Shown: positions 44,750 to 53,113, counted from the stretch's first letter. The stretch: DNA of 64,000 nucleotides from Micavibrio sp. UBA5572 (GCA_002425415.1 DIMG01000019.1:1-64000); one strand, 5' to 3'. A program made the numbers and translations. Notes: generated by a model not told the origin, from the letters alone.

Positions 44750-45163
44750 ATGACAATTGAAAATATAGGTCTATTTCAGGGCATGAACGCAAAAATGAAG
44801 TATTTGAATGAGCGTCAAGCTGTTATTTCCCAGAATGTCGCGAATGCGGACACTCCGGGCTATGTTTCCCAAGATCTCAACAAGGTTGATTTTTCAAGAA
44901 TGGTGGGAAATCTCAGCACCAGAAAAATGCATGTCTCCATGGATATTAGCAACGCAGGCCATCAACTTCCTGAAAATATGGCTGCAAATGCCAAGGAAAT
45001 CAAAAACAAAAAACCGTTCGAAGTCTCTCCTGATGGCAACGCAGTCATTTTGGAAGAACAAATGATTCGCTCCAGTGAAACTCAAATGGATTATAACCTG
45101 ATGATTAACCTGTACCGGAATAACGTCGACATGGTTCGCACCGCACTGGGCAGCAAAAAATAG
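44750..45163 (+). CDS. flgB: Flagellar basal body rod protein FlgB
   Basis: A 137-residue proximal rod protein: LNERQAVISQNVANADTPGY at the N-terminus and MDYNLMINLYRNNVDMVRTA at the C-terminus. It is the first gene of flgB-flgC-fliE-fliQ-fliR, behind an AGGGTAAGG site. Confidence 0.95.
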   Translation: MTIENIGLFQGMNAKMKYLNERQAVISQNVANADTPGYVSQDLNKVDFSRMVGNLSTRKMHVSMDISNAGHQLPENMAANAKEIKNKKPFEVSPDGNAVILEEQMIRSSETQMDYNLMINLYRNNVDMVRTALGSKK

Positions 45164-45190
45164 AAGATAAACAGGATAGGGGAATAAAAA

Positions 45191-45604
45191 ATGGCAGATT
45201 TACTTTCGACAATGAAAATTTCCGGTGCAGGCATGAGAGCGCAAAGTGAACGCGTTCGCGTCATCGCGCAAAACATGGCCAATGCCGACACAGCACCGAC
45301 CAAGCCGGGGGAGCTTCCCTACACACGCAAAACCATTTCATTCAAAAATCACATGGATCGTGATATTGGCGCGGAAATGGTATCTGTCGATAAAATTTCT
45401 CAGGATAAATCTTCGGATTACGTCAAAAAATATATGCCAGGCCACCCCGCAGCAGATGCAGACGGTTACGTGATGATGCCGAATGTTGTCTCTTTGATCG
45501 AGGTGATGGATATGCGTGAAGCCTCGAAATCTTATGAAGCCAATATGGGGATGTACACCCAAACCCGTGATATGGCATCCAAGACAATCGATATTTTACG
45601 TTAA
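45191..45604 (+). CDS. flgC: Flagellar basal body rod protein FlgC
   Basis: A 137-residue rod protein: MKISGAGMRAQSERVRVIAQ and MANADTAPTKPGELPYTRKT, ending EVMDMREASKSYEANMGMYT. It lies 27 bases after flgB. Confidence 0.95.
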   Translation: MADLLSTMKISGAGMRAQSERVRVIAQNMANADTAPTKPGELPYTRKTISFKNHMDRDIGAEMVSVDKISQDKSSDYVKKYMPGHPAADADGYVMMPNVVSLIEVMDMREASKSYEANMGMYTQTRDMASKTIDILR

Positions 45605-45643
45605 GAGTTTGTATGATAGAATAGAAGACAAAGGAATAAACCG

Positions 45644-45970
45644 ATGGCAGACATGATTTCAAATCCGGCAGCCGCCGCCAGTGCCTATGCCAATATGGCA
45701 AAAACAGCCTCTATATCGGATGGCTTGACCGAATCTGCATCATCCTCATCCAAAGCCTCTTTTGGCAATATGCTCGAAGAATCAGTGCGGGGCGCGATTG
45801 ACACCTTAAAACAAGGAGAACGGGCATCCGCGGCTGGAGTAACGGGAACAATGGATCCGCTGGCGATTACTCAGGCCGTTACAGACGCAAAACTGACTTT
45901 GGACACATTCGCTGCCGTTCGTGATGCCGCAATCGAGGCCTATAACAAAATCCAAAACTCCGCGATTTAA
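45644..45970 (+). CDS. fliE: Flagellar hook-basal body complex protein FliE
   Basis: A 108-residue MS-ring/rod junction protein. It has a Ser/Ala-rich N-terminus, then SFGNMLEESVRGAIDTLKQG and DPLAITQAVTDAKLTLDTFA. Position between flgC and fliQ is standard. Confidence 0.93.
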   Translation: MADMISNPAAAASAYANMAKTASISDGLTESASSSSKASFGNMLEESVRGAIDTLKQGERASAAGVTGTMDPLAITQAVTDAKLTLDTFAAVRDAAIEAYNKIQNSAI

Positions 45971-46027
45971 GCTTAAATAGTCAAATTTCCAGTTTGCTCA
46001 AAGACGAATTCCGCCCTACAATGCGCC

Positions 46028-46294
46028 ATGGATGAAAATGAAGTCGTTGATCTGGTAAGAGCTGCCATTATGCTGAGTATCGAACTCAGCGCACCAGTTA
46101 TGCTGGTTGGTCTGGTTGTTGGGACAGCTATCGCCTTGGTGCAGGCTTTGACACAGGTTCAAGAAGTCACTCTCGTTTTTGTCCCTAAAATTCTGGCAAT
46201 TTTTCTGGCAATCTTTATTGGATTGCCCATGATGACAGTCTCTTTGGTCGAATTTATGAATCTTCTGGCAGACAGAATCGTCGCTATTAAGTAA
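46028..46294 (+). CDS. fliQ: Flagellar export gate protein FliQ
   Basis: An 88-residue protein with two membrane helices: LSIELSAPVMLVGLVVGTAI ALVQALTQVQEVTL and ILAIFLAIFIGLPMMTVSL. It builds the export gate with FliP and FliR. Confidence 0.95.
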   Translation: MDENEVVDLVRAAIMLSIELSAPVMLVGLVVGTAIALVQALTQVQEVTLVFVPKILAIFLAIFIGLPMMTVSLVEFMNLLADRIVAIK

Positions 46295-46320
46295 CAACAG
46301 GAAAAGGCCGCGTAAAGCTC

Positions 46321-47103
46321 ATGGCAGAAGGCGATCTCCAGACATTCTTAACCACGGGCGTTTTCGCGTTCATGCTGACCTTTGTCAGAATGGGCACTGC
46401 GTTAATGATTATGCCGGGTTTGGGCAACTCCTATGTCCCTGGTAATGTCCGCCTTAATTTCGCTTTGGCTTTTTCATTTATATTATTCCCGTTTTTACAG
46501 GCGAAAATTCCGACACCGCTGCCCGGAACCATCATGCTTTTTACGCTTATTCTCATGGAATTTGTCGTGGGTCTGTTTATCGGAACGGTCACACGTGTTT
46601 TGCTTTCGGCACTGGATGTGGCAGGGATGATTATCTCGACCCAGTCGTCTTTGGCCAACGCCCAGATATTTAATCCTGCTTTTGCAGGGCAAGGCTCGGT
46701 GATTGGTGGATTCATTACGTTGGCGGGAACATTACTGATTTTTGTGACCGATATGCATCAGCTGATTATTTTGGCCATGATTCGCAGTTATGAACTCTTC
46801 CCCTTGGGGCAGGTGCCGGATACGGGCAGTATGGCAGCCTTGCTGGTCAAAGAAGTCTCATGGGCGTTCGTGATCGGAATCCAGATGACAGCCCCGTTTC
46901 TGGTTGTTGTGATGTTGCTCTATATCGGCATGGGGATCATGTCCAAATTGATGCCTCAAGTTCAGGTCTTTATGATCGCCATTCCAATCCAGATATGGAT
47001 TGCCCTTGTTCTTTTGGCGCTGGTGTCGTCAACCATGATGCTGTTCTGGTTGAATTGGTTCGCCGAAGGGATGGCTATCTTTTTGCCATCAACCATTAAG
47101 TAA
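46321..47103 (+). CDS. fliR: Flagellar export gate protein FliR
   Basis: A 260-residue membrane protein with about six helices. Family patterns are MPGLGNSYVPGNVRLNFALA and LDVAGMIISTQSSLANAQIF. In most genomes flhB follows fliR; here a terminator and the convergent rpsU follow instead. Confidence 0.95.
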   Translation: MAEGDLQTFLTTGVFAFMLTFVRMGTALMIMPGLGNSYVPGNVRLNFALAFSFILFPFLQAKIPTPLPGTIMLFTLILMEFVVGLFIGTVTRVLLSALDVAGMIISTQSSLANAQIFNPAFAGQGSVIGGFITLAGTLLIFVTDMHQLIILAMIRSYELFPLGQVPDTGSMAALLVKEVSWAFVIGIQMTAPFLVVVMLLYIGMGIMSKLMPQVQVFMIAIPIQIWIALVLLALVSSTMMLFWLNWFAEGMAIFLPSTIK

Positions 47104-47134
47104 AATAAAAAACCGCCTATCGAAACAGGCGGCC
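47101..47134 (-). terminator. rpsU terminator
   Basis: On the minus strand CCGCCT, an 8-base loop, AGGCGG, then TTTTTTATTTTA. It stands just after the convergent fliR stop and may serve both genes, but the T-run favours rpsU. Confidence 0.82.
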
Positions 47135-47162
47135 TTAAATTCTATAAAGAAAAAAGCAGGGT

Positions 47163-47369
47163 TTAGAAGCCTGTGCGCTCTTTACGCTTACGGTCTAACT
47201 TGCGCCAACGACGCACAGATTCCGCTTTTTCGCGTTTCTTCTTCTCGGAAGGTTTTTCGAAGTCACGACGCATTTTCATTTCACGAAAAATACCTTCGCG
47301 CTGCATCTTTTTCTTGAGGACACGAAGAGCTTGCTCAACGTTATTGTCACGAACAGATACTGTTACCAA
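47163..47369 (-). CDS. rpsU: 30S ribosomal protein S21
   Basis: A 68-residue basic protein: VSVRDNNVEQALRVLKKKMQ, REGIFREMKMRRDFEKPSEK and an Arg/Lys-rich tail. The only possible start giving the full family N-terminus is TTG at 47369, eight bases after AAAGGGGTG. There is no in-frame ATG or GTG before Met22. It is isolated among flagellar genes. Confidence 0.95.
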   Translation of the reverse strand: MVTVSVRDNNVEQALRVLKKKMQREGIFREMKMRRDFEKPSEKKKREKAESVRRWRKLDRKRKERTGF

Positions 47370-47392
47370 CTAAAATCACCCCTTTCCGGTCT

Positions 47393-47422
47393 AGAATAGG
47401 CGGCCTTTTTACCATGTTTCAA
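47393..47422 (-). promoter_or_regulatory. Sigma-70 promoter of rpsU
   Basis: On the minus strand TTGAAA (47422-47417), 18 bases, TATTCT (47398-47393), giving a short leader of about 17 bases before the TTG start. Confidence 0.5.
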
Positions 47423-47451
47423 AGGCATTGCAAGTAAAAAACTGAAAAATT

Positions 47452-49431
47452 TCAAGCTTCAACGCCGATTGCGTCAAGGGGTTGTAAAAAATCCACCCAA
47501 TTTTCTGGTTTAAACTGGAAACTCAGATCTCCAGTCAGGTTTGATTTCTCGACTGCACCGGCGTAAAGCTGTTTCATCCGATTTTGCATCGGCGGGCTCA
47601 ATGGTGTTTTGGTGCGCATAATCAAATCAAGGCGGGATGATTGTAAAAACCCGTCAATCTGGACATCCCCCATACGCGTCAGATTAAGGTCAAACAGAAA
47701 GCGCAGTCGCCGTTTTTTGGCTTCTTTTTCATGGTGTTCTTCTTGTGACATGTCTTTGTAATATAAAGGTATTTTGTAGATATTCTGTTCCCATAGGAAC
47801 GGGATGTGCAGTCCGCGCCAATCCTGCGTCACTGCCGCGCCATCTGCGCGACCTGACCGTGTCAAGTCACTGACCAGCGTATCAAGCAAAGATCGCCCTT
47901 TGGTCGTTTGCTTCAGCATATTCAGGGCTTCGGCAGGCATCCAATTTTCAATATCCCCACTTCCGAAGACGGACAAAAAGAATAAGGCCAACGCTCCGAA
48001 TTGGGAAGGGGAAGCCGGAGACGGAAGGATTCCGGAGATATTATGGGGTTGCACATGTCCTTCCATAAGGCCTGCATCTGGCGATTGGGACAGTAAAAAC
48101 AGAATATCCTGAAGGCTTTGCCATGTAGGATTCTTAAGCGAAGAGGTCTGAATTTGTGATTCGAGAGGCTGCAAGGAAACCAGAATCTGCGTATGGGACA
48201 AAATATCGGAAGGGGAAGCCTCAGCCGCCATATTTCCTGACAAAGCCAAGGACGAGGGGAGGTTTTGGGCATTAAATTGCATGGCATAATTTTGCGAAAA
48301 TCCTGCCCCGGGAACCGAGATCGATAGAATGGGAAGGTTTTGTGATGTTTGGCCAATCACTTGGGCAATATTAATGTGGGTATTGGGTTGGGATATCTGG
48401 TTACCCGTCTGTGGTGCAACAAAAAACAAGGTTTGTTGGTTAGATGATACGCCTTGTGATGAGGGCAATAACGACGGGATCGTAATATTATGGATTTGCG
48501 ACGAAGATGAAGTTGAGGGCGAAAAAGACAACGCAGACCCGTTTTTAGGAATCTGTAGCCCCAGAATTTGGGCATCTATCGAAGTTGTCGGGTTAAAACT
48601 TTGCGCAGATAATGCTGCACCAAAAGCTTGATTTTGACTCATTGTGTTTTTGATATTTGAAAGATTACCAATGGATTGCAATATATTTTGAATGTTACCA
48701 ATAAGGTTCAAATGCTCTGGCTTGCTGCTGTTTTGCAAAGTCAAAGGCAGATCTATTCTGGACAGTAACGTCACCAGACTATTTCGTAGAGCTGCATTTT
48801 CCGTAGGGATATTTTGTAAAGTCTCAACCAGATTACCAAGCAAGACATCAACAGGAACAGGTCGCGCCAATTGCAACATTTGAAGCTCTGCATCTCCGGG
48901 TGGGATGGGAATAAGACGGACAAACTGCCCTAACTGTAAATCACCTTTTGCAATTTGATTGGCAGCATTGGCCGCAGCCGCATCTTGCGCTGAATTCTGG
49001 CGAGATTGAATAACAGCATCAAGGGTTCTATTGTCAAGACTGGCCTGTCGTTCCAAAGACGGTTGATTTTGAGAGAGAGCCTCTGTCAGGGTTGGAGGCG
49101 GAGGGGCTTGTCTTTGAGCATCCTGGCTGAGCGCAGGGCGAATAGAGGCGTGTTGGGGGGATTTTCCGGCAGGCAGATCAATGTCAATGCGGCTTCCTTT
49201 GGGAAGAGACTGCTTGTCTTTCAAGACTAACTCGACCAAACCCCGATCCGTTTCAACCAGAACCGATCCACGCTCTGTCTGCCCTTTGACCTCACCCCGT
49301 AATCGAAGCGGAGCAGGGTTATTTTGTAATTCGGATGGCGCATGGATAAGCCTGACCGCAACCGCTTGGATCGACGCACGGACTCCCGACGGGTTTAACA
49401 AAGGAGGAAGGGGAGTCGAGCCGTTGGACAT
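47452..49431 (-). CDS. Second FliK-like protein
   Basis: A 659-residue protein with the layout of FliK. A beta-rich N-terminal part (RLRGEVKGQTERGSVLVETD) is followed by a very long Gln/Ser/Pro/Asn-rich middle (about residues 90-480). The C-terminal domain reads RLRFLFDLNLTRMGDVQIDG, then LDLIMRTKTPLSPPMQNRMK. The L-x-x-M/L-G-x-V/L-x-x-x-G core is that of hook-length-control C-terminal domains. It is a separate transcription unit between rpsU and the small ORF. It could be a hook- or filament-related ruler, or a paralogue with a different export substrate. Confidence 0.68.
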   Translation of the reverse strand: MSNGSTPLPPLLNPSGVRASIQAVAVRLIHAPSELQNNPAPLRLRGEVKGQTERGSVLVETDRGLVELVLKDKQSLPKGSRIDIDLPAGKSPQHASIRPALSQDAQRQAPPPPTLTEALSQNQPSLERQASLDNRTLDAVIQSRQNSAQDAAAANAANQIAKGDLQLGQFVRLIPIPPGDAELQMLQLARPVPVDVLLGNLVETLQNIPTENAALRNSLVTLLSRIDLPLTLQNSSKPEHLNLIGNIQNILQSIGNLSNIKNTMSQNQAFGAALSAQSFNPTTSIDAQILGLQIPKNGSALSFSPSTSSSSQIHNITIPSLLPSSQGVSSNQQTLFFVAPQTGNQISQPNTHINIAQVIGQTSQNLPILSISVPGAGFSQNYAMQFNAQNLPSSLALSGNMAAEASPSDILSHTQILVSLQPLESQIQTSSLKNPTWQSLQDILFLLSQSPDAGLMEGHVQPHNISGILPSPASPSQFGALALFFLSVFGSGDIENWMPAEALNMLKQTTKGRSLLDTLVSDLTRSGRADGAAVTQDWRGLHIPFLWEQNIYKIPLYYKDMSQEEHHEKEAKKRRLRFLFDLNLTRMGDVQIDGFLQSSRLDLIMRTKTPLSPPMQNRMKQLYAGAVEKSNLTGDLSFQFKPENWVDFLQPLDAIGVEA

Positions 49432-49674
49432 GATCCAAGATTATCATGAATGCTGTAAAATTATATAAAGATTTACCGTTTTATTGGTTATACGGCCAAA
49501 CAAATGAACCTTTTTCCGTCATCTTGAACGCAAGATGACGGATAGCCCTATAAAATTACAGTAAAATTATCCCCATCTAAATTCTTCTGCTTACAGACAA
49601 TAAATTGATTTTTAATGACTTAATAGGCATCATACAAGTTATAAAATTAGTTTGCAGCAGAGGAGCGAGTTGTT
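49432..49674. other. AT-rich intergenic region with palindrome and TAAAATTA repeats
   Basis: The region holds a perfect -10 box for the FliK-like gene (TATAAT on the minus strand, 49465-49460, without a good -35). It also holds four copies of TAAAATTA (49456, 49551, 49562, 49642) and the palindrome at 49516-49541. Confidence 0.5.
49516..49541. repeat. Perfect 11-base palindromic hairpin
   Basis: Arms CCGTCATCTTG and CAAGATGACGG enclose a 4-base loop (AACG). No T-run follows on either strand, so it is not a standard terminator. It looks like a REP-type extragenic palindrome. Confidence 0.7.
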
Positions 49675-49881
49675 ATGAGTGTTTTTCGATCTGGCCCGGC
49701 GGGTTTGGAGGGTATTGAAGACAAGAGCGGATGTTCTCCAATCGTTGTTGTTCAACAATTGGGCGATGTTTTTCGTGTTGCCGTTTTTGTTATCGGCCCC
49801 GAGGGATTTCCCGATAGAGAAATACCACCGGGTCAAGGTATGGGGCAAGATAAGAGCCTATACAAACTAGACACTAAATAA
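49675..49881 (+). CDS. Small 68-residue protein
   Basis: An ORF with an AGAGGAG site nine bases before its ATG and a strong terminator a few bases after its stop, which argues for a real transcript. The middle is hydrophobic beta-type (SPIVVVQQLGDVFRVAVFVI) and the end is Gly/Pro/Lys-rich. No family is recognised. A small regulatory RNA covering the same stretch is the alternative. Confidence 0.45.
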   Translation: MSVFRSGPAGLEGIEDKSGCSPIVVVQQLGDVFRVAVFVIGPEGFPDREIPPGQGMGQDKSLYKLDTK

Positions 49882-49887
49882 GCTCCG

Positions 49888-49919
49888 TAAAAAACCCGAC
49901 GCGCCGTCGGGTTTTTTCT
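49888..49919 (+). terminator. Strong intrinsic terminator
   Basis: Arms AAAACCCGAC (49891-49900) and GTCGGGTTTT with a GCGCC loop, followed by further T. It closes the small-ORF transcript. Confidence 0.88.
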
Positions 49920-50006
49920 TCTATAGTCATTCAAATATATTTTTCAGATGCCCCTAGAATGCTCCGCATTCTGGTCGTGACGGTCGAGAAAAACAGAGGG
50001 TTTCCC

Positions 50007-50870
50007 TTACCCTCTCGCTGCTTTGGCAAGCATTTTGGCTTCTTCCAGCATTTCTTGGTAGGCGTTTTCGGCAATTTTTTCGATATCACCTGCGGCATCA
50101 CAATTCGGAGAACGCGTCAAAAGAGGAGTCTGGTGACGAATAGTCTCTTTGACTTTTGGATCTTGTCGAATCATTCCTGCAAGCGGTGGAGACAACCTCA
50201 AGAAATTCTCGCAAGCCTTCAGAAGAGTTTTGTAGGTTTTTTCTCCTTCGGTTTTACTACTGGCCATATTGACTACGATCGAGACATTTTTCGACATGCC
50301 CGCAGCTGATCCCAATTTGATAAAAGCATACGCATCAGTCAAAGAGGTCGGTTCATCTGTCGACACCAATAAGGTGCGTGTTGCAAAAGCAGAAAACATC
50401 CGCACTGTTCGGTCAACACCCGCGCCCAAATCGATCACCACAACGTCATAAGCATCGGACAGCTCTATCAATTGGTCACGCAACATGGCAAGGCGTTGAC
50501 TCGGCAGAGCGGAAAGAGAAGCCTGCCCCGAACGTCCGGCAATGATATCAAATCCACCATCTTCATAACGCTGGACAACTTTGTCCAAGGATAAACGCCC
50601 ACGGATCACATCATTGAGATCGCGTTTCGGCATCAGCCCGAGTTGAACATCCACATTAGCCAATCCCAAATCACCATCAAACAGGAGAACTTTCTTGCCC
50701 ATTCTGGTCAAGGCCTGCGTCAAGGAGATCGAAAAGAACGTCTTTCCCACACCGCCCTTGCCAGAGGCAACCGCGATAATGTTTTTTCCTCGGGGGAAAG
50801 AGGATCCCCCCGTCAAATCTGTCGCTGTTGAGCTTTGTGCGATCTTGGTATCTGTAGCCATTATCGTCAT
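50007..50870 (-). CDS. flhG: Flagellar number regulator FlhG (MinD-like ATPase)
   Basis: A 287-residue ParA/MinD-family ATPase with the deviant Walker A SGKGGVGKT (36-44). It also has VLLFDGDLGLANVDVQLGL and VVVIDLGAGVDRTVRMFSAF. The usual FlhG N-terminal FlrA/FleQ-binding motif is not obvious. FlhG limits flagellar number together with FlhF. The start overlaps the flhF stop (ATGA); ATG 50861 is also possible. Confidence 0.92.
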   Translation of the reverse strand: MTIMATDTKIAQSSTATDLTGGSSFPRGKNIIAVASGKGGVGKTFFSISLTQALTRMGKKVLLFDGDLGLANVDVQLGLMPKRDLNDVIRGRLSLDKVVQRYEDGGFDIIAGRSGQASLSALPSQRLAMLRDQLIELSDAYDVVVIDLGAGVDRTVRMFSAFATRTLLVSTDEPTSLTDAYAFIKLGSAAGMSKNVSIVVNMASSKTEGEKTYKTLLKACENFLRLSPPLAGMIRQDPKVKETIRHQTPLLTRSPNCDAAGDIEKIAENAYQEMLEEAKMLAKAARG

Positions 50871-51943
50871 CCTGTCGTTTTGTGGCGTGAAGGTGATTGG
50901 TGGTGAAGGTTACGCGAGTCCGTCCGGTCTGCCTGACCATTCGGGAAGAAAAAAGATCCAAATTTGCGCGGTGATAATGGCTCAAGACCATCCGCTACGC
51001 TCGGCGTTGTGCTGGCATCCGCAAAGGCAAGTCCGCCTTGCTGGGCGGCAGCCAAAAGACCGCCAAGGCGACGCGCCATATCCAGACGGGTAGCCACCAT
51101 GCGGCGAACACCCAATGCAGAGAAGATACGAGCCATTTCCCCTGTTTCATTGGCATCACCGGCTGCGGCAACGATCAAAATCGGCTCAATGTCGCCCGCC
51201 GCAATGAGCCGCGCAAGCGAAGTCATATCCTGTGTTGAAAATGGATTGATACCGGATGTATCAATCAAAATCTGATCCTTGCCTTTAAGGGCGAGAAGCT
51301 TTTGTTTGAGGTCTGCCGGATTACGGGCAGTTTGCAAATCAATATCGAGCAACTTCGTAAAAGCCTGAAGCTGTTCGATACCACCTGCCCGAATTGTATC
51401 GGTTGTAATAACGGCCACATCCAGATCTTCCAGAACAGCCCGCGCCGCTTGCTTGGCAATCGCCAAAGTTTTGCCTGCACCTGGAGGTCCGACAAACATC
51501 ATGGCTTTTTTATAGGCGGACATCGGAAGGGGGGTAAAATCAAAAAGAGAATCAAGCGCGCCGACAAAGGCAATCGATGGCTCATCCAGATTCATGACTT
51601 CGGCGCAATTGACAATTTGATCCAGAACATCTTCAGGAACGCTGTGGGACAGCATAACATCAATAATAGCCTCGGTCAGGGAGCTGTCTTGCTCTTGCTC
51701 CTCGTCATATTGTAACCAGTTATCATCATCTTCGAAGTTTCCCCCTTTGCTGAGTTCAAAGGCAATAGCCCGCGCACGTGCCGAAGCCGCAGGAAGATCG
51801 TTTTCGATGGCAGCCGTTACACGCACAGATTTACCACCATTCTCTTCACGAGTCGCGATGATAATTGCGTCTTCGCCAAGGCTTTCGCGTACCATTTGCA
51901 TTGCTTCGGTCATACTTTTTGCATAAAACGACTTTAGTCGCAT
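50867..51943 (-). CDS. flhF: Flagellar placement GTPase FlhF
   Basis: A 358-residue SRP-type GTPase. The N-terminal basic MRLKSFYAKSMTEAMQMVRE and EDAIIIATREENGG are diagnostic of FlhF. G1 is GPPGAGKT (152-159) and G2 is DTIRAGGIEQLQAF. G3 is DTSG where DTAG is usual, and G4 is TRLD for TKLD. FlhF marks the cell pole for the flagellum. A CtrA-type box lies about 110 bases upstream. Confidence 0.93.
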   Translation of the reverse strand: MRLKSFYAKSMTEAMQMVRESLGEDAIIIATREENGGKSVRVTAAIENDLPAASARARAIAFELSKGGNFEDDDNWLQYDEEQEQDSSLTEAIIDVMLSHSVPEDVLDQIVNCAEVMNLDEPSIAFVGALDSLFDFTPLPMSAYKKAMMFVGPPGAGKTLAIAKQAARAVLEDLDVAVITTDTIRAGGIEQLQAFTKLLDIDLQTARNPADLKQKLLALKGKDQILIDTSGINPFSTQDMTSLARLIAAGDIEPILIVAAAGDANETGEMARIFSALGVRRMVATRLDMARRLGGLLAAAQQGGLAFADASTTPSVADGLEPLSPRKFGSFFFPNGQADRTDSRNLHHQSPSRHKTTG

Positions 51944-52052
51944 GGGGAGAATTCCAGACTGATTCGCTTATAGTATAGTCAACTCGCGACTCTTCTACCA
52001 GTACAATATGCTCGAAAATAAACAAGGGGCAGTTTATCAGAACATGAAAAAG

Positions 52053-52067
52053 TTAATCAAAGATTAA
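52053..52067 (-). promoter_or_regulatory. CtrA-type binding box upstream of flhF
   Basis: TTAA, seven bases, TTAA. Read on the minus strand it is TTAATCTTTGATTAAC, an exact match to the CtrA consensus TTAA-N7-TTAAC in the orientation of flhF. Confidence 0.6.
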
Positions 52068-52116
52068 TGAGAAAAATCAAAAGCAGTATGATCCACTTAA
52101 TTTGGGTATGATCTGA

Positions 52117-52896
52117 CTATATATTCATCGGACTATTGGCAAACGGACTGGCGGGTTTAGCGGAGAGGGCCGATTGTGTCGAGTTGGAATTTTCTGCCAC
52201 GGGATCGGAAGATGGAGTAGCAGGTTTATCCAATTTGTTTGAGGAAACAGGAGTCTCTGATGTTTTTGGGGTTGTGATTTGTGACGCCTCTGCGATAATT
52301 TGATCCAACCCGTTTACGCTGAGGGATTGGTTAACGATTTTTCCAGTCGCTCCATCTAGTCCCAATACTCTACGATTGATTTTTTGCTCTTCGGTTAATG
52401 GTGTAACCTCTCCCGAGACAGGGTTTACATCGTACTTTGATGGATCATACTTGGACTGCAATACTTCACCGCCATTCGGTTGAGAGAATATTGCAAAAGG
52501 ACTGTTTCGGACAGAATCATTCCACGCTTCGCCAGCGGATTTGTATTGAACATCCTTCCAACCAGCATCCCATGCAGGCTGATTATCCCAGCCCGCCGCT
52601 TTATCCATAATGCTGATTTGCCGACACATGGTTTGATAATTTTGTTGAAATTTGCGAGTCTTGCTCTCTCCATTACTTTCGCCGGAATGACCATCTTCAT
52701 CACCATGACCACCAAGGTCAAAATAACCTTTGTTGGAACGTCCGGCTATACCATTATTATGAATGATGGGGTTGTAACGCGTTGGGTCAAGAGCGAGTGA
52801 ATCTTCAAATTGCCGCAGTTGCTCAGCATGATCGTCCTCAGGCGCAGCATCCGCTGTTCCGATCAATTGACCTAATTCTACTTGCATGACTGCCAT
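52117..52896 (-). CDS. Unrecognised 259-residue protein, probable CtrA target
   Basis: No family is recognised. The protein is soluble and largely disordered. Residues about 65-80 are Gly/Asp/His-rich (LGGHGDEDGHSGESNG). A Trp-rich middle follows (KAAGWDNQPAWDAGWKDVQY), and the C-terminus is Ser/Thr/Pro-rich (about 195-259). There is no signal peptide. It lies downstream of flhF's upstream region. Its own promoter region carries five phased TTAAC half-sites reading toward it, so it is likely part of the cell-cycle/flagellar programme. A disordered, Ser/Thr/Pro-rich tail is typical of some flagellar export substrates, but that is conjecture. Confidence 0.65.
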   Translation of the reverse strand: MAVMQVELGQLIGTADAAPEDDHAEQLRQFEDSLALDPTRYNPIIHNNGIAGRSNKGYFDLGGHGDEDGHSGESNGESKTRKFQQNYQTMCRQISIMDKAAGWDNQPAWDAGWKDVQYKSAGEAWNDSVRNSPFAIFSQPNGGEVLQSKYDPSKYDVNPVSGEVTPLTEEQKINRRVLGLDGATGKIVNQSLSVNGLDQIIAEASQITTPKTSETPVSSNKLDKPATPSSDPVAENSNSTQSALSAKPASPFANSPMNI

Positions 52897-52930
52897 AAAA
52901 CCCTCTCACCATACAATTTTACAGAATATT

Positions 52931-52980
52931 GTTAATTTGACGTTAATTCAGTGTTAATTTCTGTGTTAATGCGATGTTAA
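52931..52980 (-). promoter_or_regulatory. Array of five phased TTAAC half-sites (CtrA-type)
   Basis: GTTAA occurs at 52931, 52942, 52953, 52965 and 52976, that is, spacings of 11, 11, 12 and 11 bases. On the minus strand adjacent copies form TTAA-N7-TTAAC three times. The nearest lies 35 bases before the start of the unknown gene at 52896. The divergent sucC begins 120 bases away on the other side. Confidence 0.7.
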
Positions 52981-53035
52981 GAGTGCCTCATGTATGGTGC
53001 TGGGCATCCTCTTTTCATTTAGGAGTTGGGGTGCT

Positions 53036-53113
53036 ATGCCAGTGAAGAAGTTGCGTGAAGCGATTCTTTCGATCAGATGTCTAACCGGAGAAATACAGCA
53101 TGAATATCCATGA
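53036..53113 (+). CDS. Possible 25-residue leader peptide before sucC
   Basis: ATG at 53036 follows AGGAG (53021-53025) and GGGGTG. The ORF encodes 25 residues (MPVKKLREAILSIRCLTGEI and five more) and stops at 53113, overlapping the sucC start by 14 bases. Overlap with a downstream start is typical of coupled leader peptides. Chance cannot be excluded at this length. Confidence 0.3.
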   Translation: MPVKKLREAILSIRCLTGEIQHEYP

